A stretch of 64,000 nucleotides of DNA from JBKBYG01 sp046313435 (GCA_046313435.1 JBKBYG010000007.1:1-64000), one strand, 5' to 3'. Shown: positions 36,081 through 45,032, counted from the stretch's first letter. Notes: generated by a model from the letters alone, not told the origin. A program made the numbers and translations.

Positions 36081-37208
36081 ATGAAAAATAAGTATAGTTT
36101 AGACCGTATTAAGGATTATTTAGGTATAAGTTATCATACTCAAACAAAAAGCTTTGATTCAAAATTCCTTCCAGAAAAAGCTTTTGAAAAATTTGGGATT
36201 ACAACTAAAGAACAATATCGTGACCTATTGATTGATTCTGCTACCGAAGGCTATGATGTAATTGTTAAAGCTTTGTTTCGTCAAAATATATTTGTGAAGG
36301 AAAATGGCTTCAACATCTCTGCCTTTGATGAAGATATAGTAAAGAAGGCCATTATAGAAGCTGCAAAAAATGGTCATTCTTTAATTGTTTCGAAATTACT
36401 TGAATCAAGGCTGATAAATGACAAAACATTTATAAAAAGTCTTTTAAAGCAGCCGAACTCAGTAGAAACACTTCTTCCTTGTATAATGGAGACAAATTAC
36501 AAGCTAGATGCTTCTGAAATGCAAGGTTTAATGCAATTATATCAACGCCGAGGCCCAATATTAGGTCTTATACTCGATACTGCAAATAAGCATGATCTTC
36601 TTCCTTCGGGCAAAGACTTGACAATATTAATAAAAAACTTAAACAATGGTTCAAATCTACAAGATTCTAGGAAAATTCTTGTTAAAAATGGTGCAAACCC
36701 TAAAGATCTTGAACTAAATGAAAATTTTACGAAAGAAGATAAAAAGGAATTAGTTAAAATATATGATACGCGTAAAGAAATCACGCGTACAGATAAAAAG
36801 GAAGTTTATAAAATAATAAAAGATTTTACAAATATTATAAAAAAAGATGAAACTTTGACCAAAGAAGCTAGTAAGGAAGCTATTGCTAAACTTGAGAAAA
36901 TTTTTAAGCAAAAATTTGAAGATAAATCTTCCGATATTGATTTTGATCAATTGGAAAAACTAGCTACTGAGCTTCACATTAAACAAAAAGAACAACCTGA
37001 GAAAACTTGTTTAGAAAAATTATGGTCAGGCTTAAAATCATTATTTAGAGGTGAATATCAAAATTTAAAGCAAGATACATTTAAGATCTTAGAGGGTAAT
37101 CCTGAACTGATAAAATTAAAATCTTCTTTGAAAAGCTCTATTGTAGATGATGTAGAAAAAAAACTAGCTGACAATGTAAAAAAACCTACTACAGGTAAAA
37201 AAAGATAA
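36081..37208 (+). CDS. Hypothetical ankyrin-like/helical protein, 375 aa
   Basis: I chose ATG 36081; an in-frame TTG two codons earlier overlaps the AGGA site. Residues 45-100 contain two degenerate ankyrin-type helical hairpins (DLLIDSATEGYDVIVKALFRQNIF and KAIIEAAKNGHSLIVSKLLESRLIN), and residues 180-215 a third (DSRKILVKNGANPKDLELN). The C-terminal half is lysine- and glutamate-rich and helical with no known domain. There is no signal peptide. It resembles type IV-secreted effectors of Rickettsiales in general style only. Confidence 0.7.
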   Translation: MKNKYSLDRIKDYLGISYHTQTKSFDSKFLPEKAFEKFGITTKEQYRDLLIDSATEGYDVIVKALFRQNIFVKENGFNISAFDEDIVKKAIIEAAKNGHSLIVSKLLESRLINDKTFIKSLLKQPNSVETLLPCIMETNYKLDASEMQGLMQLYQRRGPILGLILDTANKHDLLPSGKDLTILIKNLNNGSNLQDSRKILVKNGANPKDLELNENFTKEDKKELVKIYDTRKEITRTDKKEVYKIIKDFTNIIKKDETLTKEASKEAIAKLEKIFKQKFEDKSSDIDFDQLEKLATELHIKQKEQPEKTCLEKLWSGLKSLFRGEYQNLKQDTFKILEGNPELIKLKSSLKSSIVDDVEKKLADNVKKPTTGKKR

Positions 37209-37210
37209 AT

Positions 37211-37951
37211 TCACTTTATTAGAATGAGATGTTGCCATAAATCTTCCTTTTGTACTGATAATTTTTTATCAATATAATAATTGGCAACCTTCTCTTTTCT
37301 AAGCAATTTTTCTTCAAAATTTATATCAGTTGCTTCTTGAAAATTATAGCTCAGTATATCTTTAGTATTCAAAACAAAATATGCCATTTGATCATAATTA
37401 ATTGCATAATACATCATTATAATTTCTTCATTACCCCCTATTGGTATAGGTTTATTATTCACCGTTAAATACCCTTCTTTTTTATTATCAATATAATCCG
37501 GTAAAGGCCTGTTTTTCAGTAATTCAGTAAATTTCTCTGAAAATAATGCTGCAGTGTTATACCATCCTCTTCCTGGGGCAATACCATTATTATTTAAGCC
37601 TTCAATTTGCCAACCATATGAATAAATATTTTCTAATTTTATCCATGATAAAGCATTTAAAATATGCTCTAGCTTTATTTTAACTCCTATTGAAAGAGTT
37701 AATGTTGGTGAATCGGCTGGAAGCATACTAATAATTTTGTTTAAAGACTTACTAAAAGAATGCATATTAGTATAAATTATATTTAAATCTTGTGTGTCCG
37801 GTAAAATAATAGGCTTTTCAATATCAGTAGCAATAAAAAAATTTAATTTAAAAGCTTGCCCTAAAGTTTCCTTTAAATAGCAAATATAAGTTAATGTCCT
37901 TAGAGAATTTTGCTTTCCCCAACTTCTAAGACATATATTTAAATTCTGCAT
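37211..37951 (-). CDS. Hypothetical protein, 246 aa
   Basis: No family recognised. The pattern GRGWYNTAALFSEKFTELL and IGGNEEIIMMYYAIN is faintly glycosyltransferase-like, and the N-terminal region alternates beta/alpha. It is soluble, without signal peptide. It ends convergently two bases from the ankyrin-like gene and starts about 40 bases from dispersed repeat copy 2. Confidence 0.6.
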   Translation of the reverse strand: MQNLNICLRSWGKQNSLRTLTYICYLKETLGQAFKLNFFIATDIEKPIILPDTQDLNIIYTNMHSFSKSLNKIISMLPADSPTLTLSIGVKIKLEHILNALSWIKLENIYSYGWQIEGLNNNGIAPGRGWYNTAALFSEKFTELLKNRPLPDYIDNKKEGYLTVNNKPIPIGGNEEIIMMYYAINYDQMAYFVLNTKDILSYNFQEATDINFEEKLLRKEKVANYYIDKKLSVQKEDLWQHLILIK

Positions 37952-37990
37952 ATTATCTATTTAAGTTTAATTTATAATCATTTATAATAC

Positions 37991-38095
37991 TGATTTATAT
38001 TACTACGTCGTCGCGAGTGCGATCTCAAGCTCGGTCACATATTGTATATATGCTCACTCGCTTTCGCCTTCCACTCCTAGTATTAATTATAAATG
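37991..38095 (-). repeat. Dispersed intergenic repeat, copy 2
   Basis: On the minus strand this matches 81-176 in order: TAATTAATACTAGGAG, GGAAGGCGAAAGCGAGTGA, CATATATACAATAT, then GAGCTTGAGA and GACGACGTAGTAATA. Its hairpin arm is degenerate (CGAG/CTCG). It sits between an unknown gene and the tyrosine phosphatase gene, and is visibly richer in G+C than the flanks. Confidence 0.75.
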
Positions 38096-38159
38096 AAAAA
38101 TGGTATTATATAGGGTATCTAAATAGTTTCAATTAAAATGTATAGGATTTAAAGAGAAC

Positions 38160-39257
38160 ATGGAACAAGCATACATAATCAAATTTATTAATCCTTCTGA
38201 TAAACCAGATTTTGAAAAAATTCTTGATGAGCATAAAAATCATCCTTTAGTTAAAAGAAGTAAAGAAGTCTTAGAAACTGTAAATAGTGACAAAGAACAT
38301 AATGAAATTCTCGTGGGAGAAGGCCTAACTACTCATTATGGCTCAAGGGCTAATAATGTGATTTCCTCGTCTGTTTATGAAACATTAACTAAGGAAACAG
38401 AACATAGTAAATCACATCCTCTGCCTATGAACGGTAGGCCTGTACAGCTTTCTAACCTTTGTCAATTAAAGTCAGGCCCCCATAAAGATGCTTATTTAGG
38501 GGCTAATTTAATAGATTTTGCAAAATATACTGGTAATGAAAAAAGCCAGAAATATATTGCGACTGAAGCACCTTATTTTGTTGATGATTATTTCAGAATG
38601 ATAATTGATACTGATTCTAAAATTTTAGTTAGCCTGACTACTAATGATGATATACAACCAAACAATGTATTTGAAAAAATTAGAGGAGATAAAGATAACA
38701 TAGAAAAGCACCATCTCAAAGCAGATACTATTATAGAATTTGATGATTATATAGTTAAGTTAGAAAATGAAATTCAAAATAATAATATCCTTATTAAAGA
38801 ACTAAAAATTTCCAGCAGTCAGTCAACATATAAAATACATCATATAATATATAAAGATTGGTATGATGGAAAATTTGCTGAACATCCTGAAAATATAATT
38901 GATCTGCTTAAAGCGATAAGATTTTCAGAACACGAATTAGATGCTCATTTTTATAATCCAATCACTGTCAATTGTGGCTATGGTTATGGAAGAACAGCTA
39001 TTATGATACTTGCTGACCAAATAGCACGTATGATAGAAAATGATATTGAAAGCGGTTTAATAACTCAAAATAATTATAAAAATGTTTCTGTTGAACTTCA
39101 ACCAATGATATATTCTATACAAAAACAAATTGCTTATGGTGCATTAAGTGGACTGCCTGGAGAAAAAGCTAAAAGAAGTATAGAATTATATAGTGATAAA
39201 TTCCAGCAAATAATTGAAGTTTTAATTAAAGAAAATTTTGAAAACCTAATTTGCTAG
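38160..39257 (+). CDS. Eukaryotic-type protein tyrosine phosphatase
   Basis: A classical PTP domain fills most of the 365 residues. Diagnostic features in order: YLGANLIDFAKYTGNEKSQKYIATEAPYFVDDYFRMI (112-148), matching the Y.NA..I...YIATQ.P...DFW.M block; the WPD-loop equivalent DWYDGKFAEHPENIIDLL (233-250) with Asp 236; and the active-site loop NCGYGYGRT (271-279) with catalytic Cys 272 and Arg 278 spaced Cx5R. Differences from animal enzymes are Asn for His before the Cys and Tyr in place of Pro in WPD. No signal peptide is seen. As in YopH-type proteins, the likely role is removal of phosphate from host phosphotyrosine after secretion; this is inference. Confidence 0.85.
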   Translation: MEQAYIIKFINPSDKPDFEKILDEHKNHPLVKRSKEVLETVNSDKEHNEILVGEGLTTHYGSRANNVISSSVYETLTKETEHSKSHPLPMNGRPVQLSNLCQLKSGPHKDAYLGANLIDFAKYTGNEKSQKYIATEAPYFVDDYFRMIIDTDSKILVSLTTNDDIQPNNVFEKIRGDKDNIEKHHLKADTIIEFDDYIVKLENEIQNNNILIKELKISSSQSTYKIHHIIYKDWYDGKFAEHPENIIDLLKAIRFSEHELDAHFYNPITVNCGYGYGRTAIMILADQIARMIENDIESGLITQNNYKNVSVELQPMIYSIQKQIAYGALSGLPGEKAKRSIELYSDKFQQIIEVLIKENFENLIC

Positions 39258-39402
39258 GTGAGCTAATACCTGAATAGATATAATAGACTTATTTTGAAGC
39301 GTTAGGATTTTATACTATACTTCTTCTGCTAGTTTAATAAATTTTTACAAGTAATATATTTTATGCTTGCCTGAATCTTTCACTTCTGATAAAACAATTC
39401 TC

Positions 39403-39492
39403 GGATGGATGGCCGAGCGGTTTAAGGCAACGGTCTTGAAAACCGTCGTACGGGCAACCGTACCGTGGGTTCGAATCCCACTCCATCCGCCA
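39403..39492 (+). tRNA. tRNA-Ser (anticodon TGA)
   Basis: Acceptor stem GGATGGA/TCCATCC with discriminator G and encoded CCA. The long variable arm is typical of serine tRNAs. The anticodon arm ACGGT-CTTGAAA-ACCGT gives anticodon TGA, reading UCA. The T arm is GGGTTCGAATCCC. No element is seen inserted at its 3' end. The remaining 300-odd bases around it (39258-39402, 39493-39635) show no gene. Confidence 0.98.
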
Positions 39493-39635
39493 TCTTGTTC
39501 TTGTAAAAATTTGTAAAATCCTTATACGCAATCTATATTTCTTATTCTAATAGTTTTGATTTACAATAAATTTTAAATCTCTGAAGTGTAATAATTTATT
39601 TTTATTAATATTTTAAATAAATTTAAACAATTACT

Positions 39636-39680
39636 TTGACATTTTTACAATAATTGGTTAATATATATTAACTAATTATT
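39636..39680 (+). promoter_or_regulatory. Promoter covered by a 32-bp palindrome
   Basis: TTGACA (39636-39641) and TAATAT (39659-39664) are spaced by exactly 17 bases. A near-perfect 32-bp palindrome (39649-39680, one mismatched pair, centre ATAT/ATAT) overlaps the -10 box and the probable start of transcription. The gene starts at 39698. A dimeric repressor binding here would block the promoter. Confidence 0.72.
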
Positions 39681-39697
39681 TAAGTGAGCATAATTTT

Positions 39698-40864
39698 ATG
39701 AAAGAAATTTTTGAAAAAAGTATGGATAATGAATGCCTTAACAATTATGAGGATCATGTTTTAAATTTAGAAACTATACCAGTTACCTTAACAATGGCAA
39801 CTGCTTTACCATCTAATGATGTTATTGGGATGAATTATGCTCTTTCATTTCTTAAAACTAGCTTTGAACGTAATGGCTTTATTGAATATATCAAACACCC
39901 TCAAAAAATGTTACAGCATTCTAGTAACAATATACAAGACAACAGCATCTATGAAGTAAAAAAATTACCTTCATTTTTTCATGCTGTATGGCTTACTAAT
40001 AAACATAACCCTAAAAAAATTAACGTACAAATTGAAAATTTTTTAGAACAAGCAGAAAGGATTCCTGATTTTAAGAGTATAATTTGGACAAATCTTGAGC
40101 CTGCAAAGTTTCTAGAAATGAATCCAGAGCTTAAAAACGAAAACATTTCTATCAAGAATATTGCTCAGCTCAATACTGACTATAAAGAGTTATTGGATAT
40201 TATTCTTAACCCAAGCGATTATCTACCTTCTCATAATGCCCATATATTTAATGGATTTCTAATTGATTTAACTAAATACTTAATTATGGAAAGCCAAGGA
40301 GGGATATTAGCAGATTTAAATTTTAATTTTGGCAATGAATTTAATATTAACAACATTGAGCAATTTGATTTTATTGCGCCTAATATGGGATTTACTAGAA
40401 TAGAAAATGGTTTTTTCATTGCTAAGCCTCACCACATAATCTTTAAAGAACTGCTAACTATAATTAATGATATGCTTATAAATCCAGATTATGGACTTCA
40501 TGAGCTTAAAAACAAATTAGCCTCAAATCATACTGCTACCGAAATATTTTCTATGATGCCTTTAGCAATATCTTATATAATGAATAATAATCAGGGTTCG
40601 AACCAAGACGTTTTGACTTCTACGAAATGTAATAATCTACCAGATACTGTATTTCCTTTAGAATTATTAGAATTAATAAAGTCTCATGAAGATATTTCTT
40701 ATAAACTTGACAGCAAAGATTTTAATGACATTAATGACTTTACTATTAGTTATATTAACTTAACTAATAAGTTAAAAAACTATGATAATTTTAAATGCAT
40801 TGATGTAGATTTAGTAGGCGCAGATCACATGTCAGTAACCTGGTGGAACGCGAATATTGTATAA
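39698..40864 (+). CDS. DXD-type glycosyltransferase, toxin/effector-like
   Basis: The middle of the 388-residue protein has the fold signature of TcdA/TcdB-like and related glycosyltransferases: PSFFHAVWLTNKHNPKKI (91-108), IIWTNLEPAKF (128-138), then IDLTKYLIMESQGGILADLNFNF (189-211). The last gives Asp 206-x-Asn 208 at the position of the metal- and sugar-binding DXD. No signal peptide or membrane helix. Such proteins often modify host proteins when secreted; a role in bacterial glycan synthesis cannot be excluded. The 195 bases after it hold an AT-rich inverted repeat near 40920-40946 only. Confidence 0.75.
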   Translation: MKEIFEKSMDNECLNNYEDHVLNLETIPVTLTMATALPSNDVIGMNYALSFLKTSFERNGFIEYIKHPQKMLQHSSNNIQDNSIYEVKKLPSFFHAVWLTNKHNPKKINVQIENFLEQAERIPDFKSIIWTNLEPAKFLEMNPELKNENISIKNIAQLNTDYKELLDIILNPSDYLPSHNAHIFNGFLIDLTKYLIMESQGGILADLNFNFGNEFNINNIEQFDFIAPNMGFTRIENGFFIAKPHHIIFKELLTIINDMLINPDYGLHELKNKLASNHTATEIFSMMPLAISYIMNNNQGSNQDVLTSTKCNNLPDTVFPLELLELIKSHEDISYKLDSKDFNDINDFTISYINLTNKLKNYDNFKCIDVDLVGADHMSVTWWNANIV

Positions 40865-41059
40865 TAATTGCTATTGGTAGTACAAGCTTGGATATCCTAT
40901 GCTTATCTTGATTTTCCCTAAAATATTTTAATATTATAAAATATTCTAGGAATTCAGTAAGTGAATCACTATATTATTTACTCAAATCATGAATTTCCTT
41001 AGAATACTTAAAGTTGGTAATAAACTAGCTGCTTATAATTTTATTGAGACTTAAGACCT

Positions 41060-42073
41060 ATGCTAACAAAGCCTAAATTTAAAGAAGAAGAAATCATCAG
41101 ATATATACATGATGCTTATGGATTAAATGTGAAAGAAATTTCTTTTCTTCCACTTGGAGCCGATTTTAATACAACTGTTTACCGGGTAAAAACAAGCAAT
41201 AAACAGAATTATTTCTTAAAGTTAAGAAAGACTGAATTTCACGAAGCTTCAGTAATGGTTCCAAAATATCTTGCAGACCAGGGTTTCAAACAAATAATTC
41301 CGCCTATAGCAACTGTGATAAATCAGCTTTGGGGAAACCTGGGTGCTTTTAAAGTTATTCTGTACCCTTATGTCGAAGGACATAATAGTATTGATATGCC
41401 ATTGTCCGACATACAATGGATTGAATTTGGCGCAACTATGAAAAAATTTCATAGCACTGATATTCCAAAATCTATAATAAGTGGCATACCGAAGGAAGCA
41501 TTCTCCCCTAAATGGCGAAATATGGTAAAAACATTCCTTGTAAGCATTGAAGATAAGGTTTTTGAAGAACTTGTTGCGGCTGAAATGGCATTATTTATGA
41601 AATCTAAAAGTAGTGAAATACTTAAATTTATACAACTAGCGGAAGAACTTGCATGCTTACTGCAAAAACAGCATCTAGATTATATATTATGCCACGGAGA
41701 TATTCATGGATGGAATCTACTTATTGATAAAGAGAGTACGCTATATATAGTTGACTGGGATACACTTATATTTGCCCCTAAAGAACGTGACCTTATGTTC
41801 ATTGGAGCTGGTATTTGGGACAGCGGCCTAACACCTGACCAAGAAGAATCGCTTTTCTACCAGGGATATGGCCAGACAGAGATAGACCAAGATGCAATTG
41901 CATATTATAGATACGAGCGTATTATCCAAGACATCGGCGAATATTGCGAACAAATCTTTCTATCTGATGAAGGCGGTGACGATCGGATACAATCGTTTGA
42001 ATATTTGAAATCCAATTTTCTACCTGGCGGTACAATAGAGAGAGCATACAAGTTGGACAAGGCAAGAAAATAG
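41060..42073 (+). CDS. Aminoglycoside phosphotransferase family protein, APH(9)-like
   Basis: Protein-kinase-like fold that phosphorylates small molecules. N-terminal lobe: FLPLGADFNTTVYRVKT, with Lys in NYFLKLRK. Catalytic loop: LCHGDIHGWNLLID near residue 212, and metal-binding LYIVDWDTLIFAPKERDLMFIG near 230-251. The overall pattern, including LGADFNTTVYRV, resembles spectinomycin phosphotransferase APH(9), but the real substrate is unknown. Length 337 fits. Base composition looks less AT-rich than neighbouring housekeeping genes. It is convergent with marR, four bases apart. Confidence 0.8.
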   Translation: MLTKPKFKEEEIIRYIHDAYGLNVKEISFLPLGADFNTTVYRVKTSNKQNYFLKLRKTEFHEASVMVPKYLADQGFKQIIPPIATVINQLWGNLGAFKVILYPYVEGHNSIDMPLSDIQWIEFGATMKKFHSTDIPKSIISGIPKEAFSPKWRNMVKTFLVSIEDKVFEELVAAEMALFMKSKSSEILKFIQLAEELACLLQKQHLDYILCHGDIHGWNLLIDKESTLYIVDWDTLIFAPKERDLMFIGAGIWDSGLTPDQEESLFYQGYGQTEIDQDAIAYYRYERIIQDIGEYCEQIFLSDEGGDDRIQSFEYLKSNFLPGGTIERAYKLDKARK

Positions 42074-42076
42074 ATC

Positions 42077-42529
42077 TTAATCCATATCCCCATTATTTAA
42101 GTTATTAAAGCATTCAAGCAGCAGCTTTTCGAGAAGTAATTTATGCTCTTCGCTTACTGTAGCTAGCATACGCGCTTCAACAGTGCGGATCATGTCATGG
42201 GCTTGCGTTACAATTTTATGTCCCTGCTTGGTTAATTCTGTGCATAAAATCCTACCATGTGATACATCATTTTTACGCTGAACAAGCCCTCGCTTTTCTA
42301 AATTCGATACGATGCCATGCATAGTTTGGGCGGTGATAAACGAGACCCGCGCAAGTGCTGCGTTAGAAATACCTGGCTTTAATTCTAATTGTGCCAGAAC
42401 TGCATATTGTGGTGTAGTTAGATTAAGAATTCTTAAGGCCTCATCCATATAAAGACGCAAAGCATGTTGAGTCTTTTTAAGTTTGTAACCAAAGAGTCCT
42501 TTCACACCTATCTCTCTATTTGTTGACAT
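42077..42529 (-). CDS. MarR-family transcriptional regulator
   Basis: A 150-residue winged-helix regulator: a dimerisation helix, LTTPQYAVLAQLELKPGISNAALARVSFITAQTMHGIVSNLEKRGLVQRKNDVSHGRILCTELTKQG (residues 38-104), then C-terminal helices. MarR proteins usually repress divergent genes and are released by small phenolic ligands or oxidants. The divergent neighbour is an NTF2-like protein and a 10-bp inverted repeat lies between them. The gene is clearly richer in G+C than the window average, suggesting recent acquisition. Confidence 0.9.
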   Translation of the reverse strand: MSTNREIGVKGLFGYKLKKTQHALRLYMDEALRILNLTTPQYAVLAQLELKPGISNAALARVSFITAQTMHGIVSNLEKRGLVQRKNDVSHGRILCTELTKQGHKIVTQAHDMIRTVEARMLATVSEEHKLLLEKLLLECFNNLNNGDMD

Positions 42530-42539
42530 ATCAGTACCC

Positions 42540-42572
42540 TTATATTATATTGTCAGTATGCTTATAATATAA
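42540..42572. promoter_or_regulatory. Probable MarR operator
   Basis: Perfect 10-bp inverted repeat TTATATTATA (42540-42549) / TATAATATAA (42563-42572) with a 13-base centre, in the 55-base gap between the divergent marR and NTF2-like genes. Position and symmetry are typical of MarR autoregulation. Confidence 0.65.
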
Positions 42573-42584
42573 TGGGAGTTTGAT

Positions 42585-42983
42585 ATGAATACAAGCAGTT
42601 TTGAGGTAAGTGATAACTTGACCATTGCTAAAAGCTATTATAATGCCATGCTCGCAAAAGACTTTGATAAAATGGCAAACTATCTTCATGATAATGTTCA
42701 TTTCATTGGACCACTTGCAGAAATGCATGGAAAAGAAGCAGTTGTTTCAGCTGCAAAAAACCTAAGCCAAATATTAGGGGATATTAAAATACGATCCAAA
42801 TTTTCATACCAAAATCAAATCATGTTTGCTTATGATTTTATCTTTTCTGCACCTATCAGCAAGCTAAAAGCTGCAGTACTCATGGAATTTACTGATCGGC
42901 TCATTTCTAAGATCGAACTATTTTACGATGGTAGGCCATTTGCAGAAAAAAAGAATGAGATTTTTGAAGATGCTAGTAATTGA
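42585..42983 (+). CDS. SnoaL/NTF2-like protein
   Basis: A 132-residue cone-fold protein: AKSYYNAMLAKDFDKMANYLHDNVHFIGPLAEMHGKEAVVSAAKNL is the classic N-terminal pattern of SnoaL-like polyketide-cyclase and ketosteroid-isomerase relatives. These bind or transform small hydrophobic molecules; the ligand here is unknown. GGGAG ribosome-binding site is 8 bases before ATG. Probably controlled by the divergent MarR. Confidence 0.75.
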   Translation: MNTSSFEVSDNLTIAKSYYNAMLAKDFDKMANYLHDNVHFIGPLAEMHGKEAVVSAAKNLSQILGDIKIRSKFSYQNQIMFAYDFIFSAPISKLKAAVLMEFTDRLISKIELFYDGRPFAEKKNEIFEDASN

Positions 42984-43554
42984 CGTTAGACGGATTTGAA
43001 CCATTCTGCACAGCGAGTCTATTTATAACACAATATATTGATAGCTGAGCAAATAAATGAAGTATTAAGATATAAAAAGATTATTATTAACAAAGTTGCT
43101 TATGCAAAATTTGATTATATTTGCAAGCTTAACAATATGGGATTAGTTTATCAATATATTTATGGTGCATGGCTAATAAATCGGCAATTAAAATTGATAA
43201 TAAAAATCCAGCTTTTATGATAATGGATAAGTTTCCAGATAAGCTACAAGAGCAAAATGTTTCAATTTATGTGCCTTTACTTGAGCAATGACATTGAAAT
43301 ATGTTTACATTCAATGTCTATCCTACTTAAGTACTTCAAAAAGCTATTTGAACAAAGCTTGATTATATACTGGCTCTTACATTTATTGACTTCTAACGCC
43401 AAAACATATATTATAAAAGCATATAACTTATATGAGGTTTTACGTATCATGAAAATTATTCTCTAAAATTGCCCTGAGATCGGGCATACATTCCTTAGCT
43501 GTTTCTGAATAGAAAAGTTTGGTTTTAAAGTCCTAGAGCATTTAGAGAGGTTAT
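42984..43554. other. Degenerate noncoding stretch with coding relics
   Basis: No intact gene. Two short open stretches remain: 43038-43220 (AEQINEVLRYKKIIINKVAYAKFDYICKL) and another reading to 43288 (PAFMIMDKFPDKLQEQNVSIYVPLLEQ). Both look coding but match no family I know. A short hairpin GCCC-N7-GGGC lies at 43471-43485. This is probably a decayed gene between the NTF2-like and ABC-F genes. Confidence 0.5.
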
Positions 43555-45032
43555 ATGATACATAAACCCATTCAAATTAAAGACCTTGATCTGTCTTTTT
43601 CTAATAAAACTTGTTTTACAAATTTCAACTGCCAAATTACTTATGGCAGTCGTATTGCAATTATCGGCAGAAATGGCAGTGGTAAATCCACGCTGCTTAA
43701 AATGATTGCAGGCTATTTTGAATTATCTGTTGGTTCTATTTCGTGCACATCGGATATCGTGACAGGTTACGTCCCTCAGATAATCGAAGATCACACAGAC
43801 CTAAGTGGCGGCGAGCGTTTAAATAGTGCCGTGACAGAAGCTCTAAGCTTTGATCCAAATGTTTTGCTACTTGATGAACCAACAAACCACTTAGATCACA
43901 GCAATCGTAAAGGCTTAATGCGTATGCTAAAAACCTATCCTGGTACATTGATTATTGCTTCTCATGATATAGAGCTTCTGCGCAATTCTATTGATACGCT
44001 GTGGCATATTGATAACGGCAAGATCAATGTGTTCTCCGGTAATTACGAAGATTACATTGATGAAATTAAACTGAAACGAGTATCCATTGAAAATGAGCTT
44101 ATAGTCTTAAGCCGACAAAAAAAGGATATGCACGACAAACTTATGCAGGAACAAAGTCGAACTGCTAAGAGTAAAGCAAAAGGTGAAAAAAAAGTAGCCA
44201 ACCGCAAGTGGCTTAAAATGGTGGGCGATTTAAAAGGTATGAAAGCACAAAAATCGCAAGGTAAAAAGTTAAAAGCTATTGATACAACTAAGAATTATTT
44301 GAAAAATAAATTAGCTAATCTTCGCCTTCCAGAAATCATTGTGCCAAAATTTTCTATTGAGAATTCTCCTGTAGGAGATCGAACGCTTGTACAAATTTCA
44401 GATGGATCAGTTGGATATAAAAGTCATCCTGAATTTATTTCAGGATCAAACAAACAGACGCCAAAGCAAGTTCAGTATGACATATTAAGTAATATCACCC
44501 TCAGCCTTTCTGATAATGAGCGTATAGCTATTACTGGCGATAACGGTAGTGGTAAATCGACTTTGATCAAAAAGCCATCCTTGGGGATAAAAATACTTAT
44601 AAAACTGGGTACTGGTACGTGATAAAACGTGAAGATATTGGGTACTTAGATCAGCATTACGGCGCCCTTGACCAAAGCAAATCAGTACTTGAAATAATAT
44701 CAGAACTTGTACCTAATTGGTCACCTGCCGAAGTAAGACGTCACTTGAATAATTTCTTATTCCGCAAAAATGAGGAAGTAAATACTCTAGTTTCAGCACT
44801 TTCTGGAGGTGAAAAAGCAAGATTAAGCATGGCTCAAATTGCAGCCTATACACCAAAGCTCCTAATTTTAGATGAAATCACTAACAATTTAGATTTAGAA
44901 ACACGTGAACATGTTATCCAAGTCCTTAAATCTTACCCTGGAGCAATGATTATTATTTCTCATGATATTGATTTCTTAAAAGAAATTAGGGTGGATGAGA
45001 TAGTTGATGTAGGAAGGTTTAAGTGCTTTTAA
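43555..45032 (+). pseudogene. ABC-F antibiotic-resistance-type ATPase, frameshifted
   Basis: Two frames together make one ABC-F protein. The first (43555-44622) has GRNGSGKSTLLKMIAG, a short LSGGERLNSAVTEAL domain with LLLDEPTNHLD, the linker, and the second Walker A GDNGSGKST. The second (44619-45032) resumes at VIKREDIGYLDQHYG with ALSGGEKARLSMAQ and LLILDEITNNLD. The frame is lost in the AAAAA run at 44569-44573: three or six As would restore KAILGDKNTYKTGYWYVIKREDIG. A palindromic element is inserted in frame at 44423-44481. ABC-F proteins of this type protect ribosomes from antibiotics or act as translation factors. Expression would need slippage at the A run or the sequence may contain an error. 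Confidence 0.85.
44423..44481 (+). repeat. Palindromic element inserted in frame in the ABC-F gene
   Basis: Outer arms GTCATCCTGAA (44423-44433) and TTCAGTATGAC (44471-44481) pair with one mismatch, and an inner CCTGAAT..ATTTCAGG hairpin sits at the left end. The insert encodes HPEFISGS...KQVQYD between the linker and the first strand of the second ABC domain. Related half-copies lie at 58601-58622 and 58697-58721. Confidence 0.8.

Noticed and set aside
39403..39492. tRNA-Ser as an integration site for the accessory island
   Set aside because: No repeat of the tRNA 3' end was found within the following 12 kb, and no integrase gene is present.
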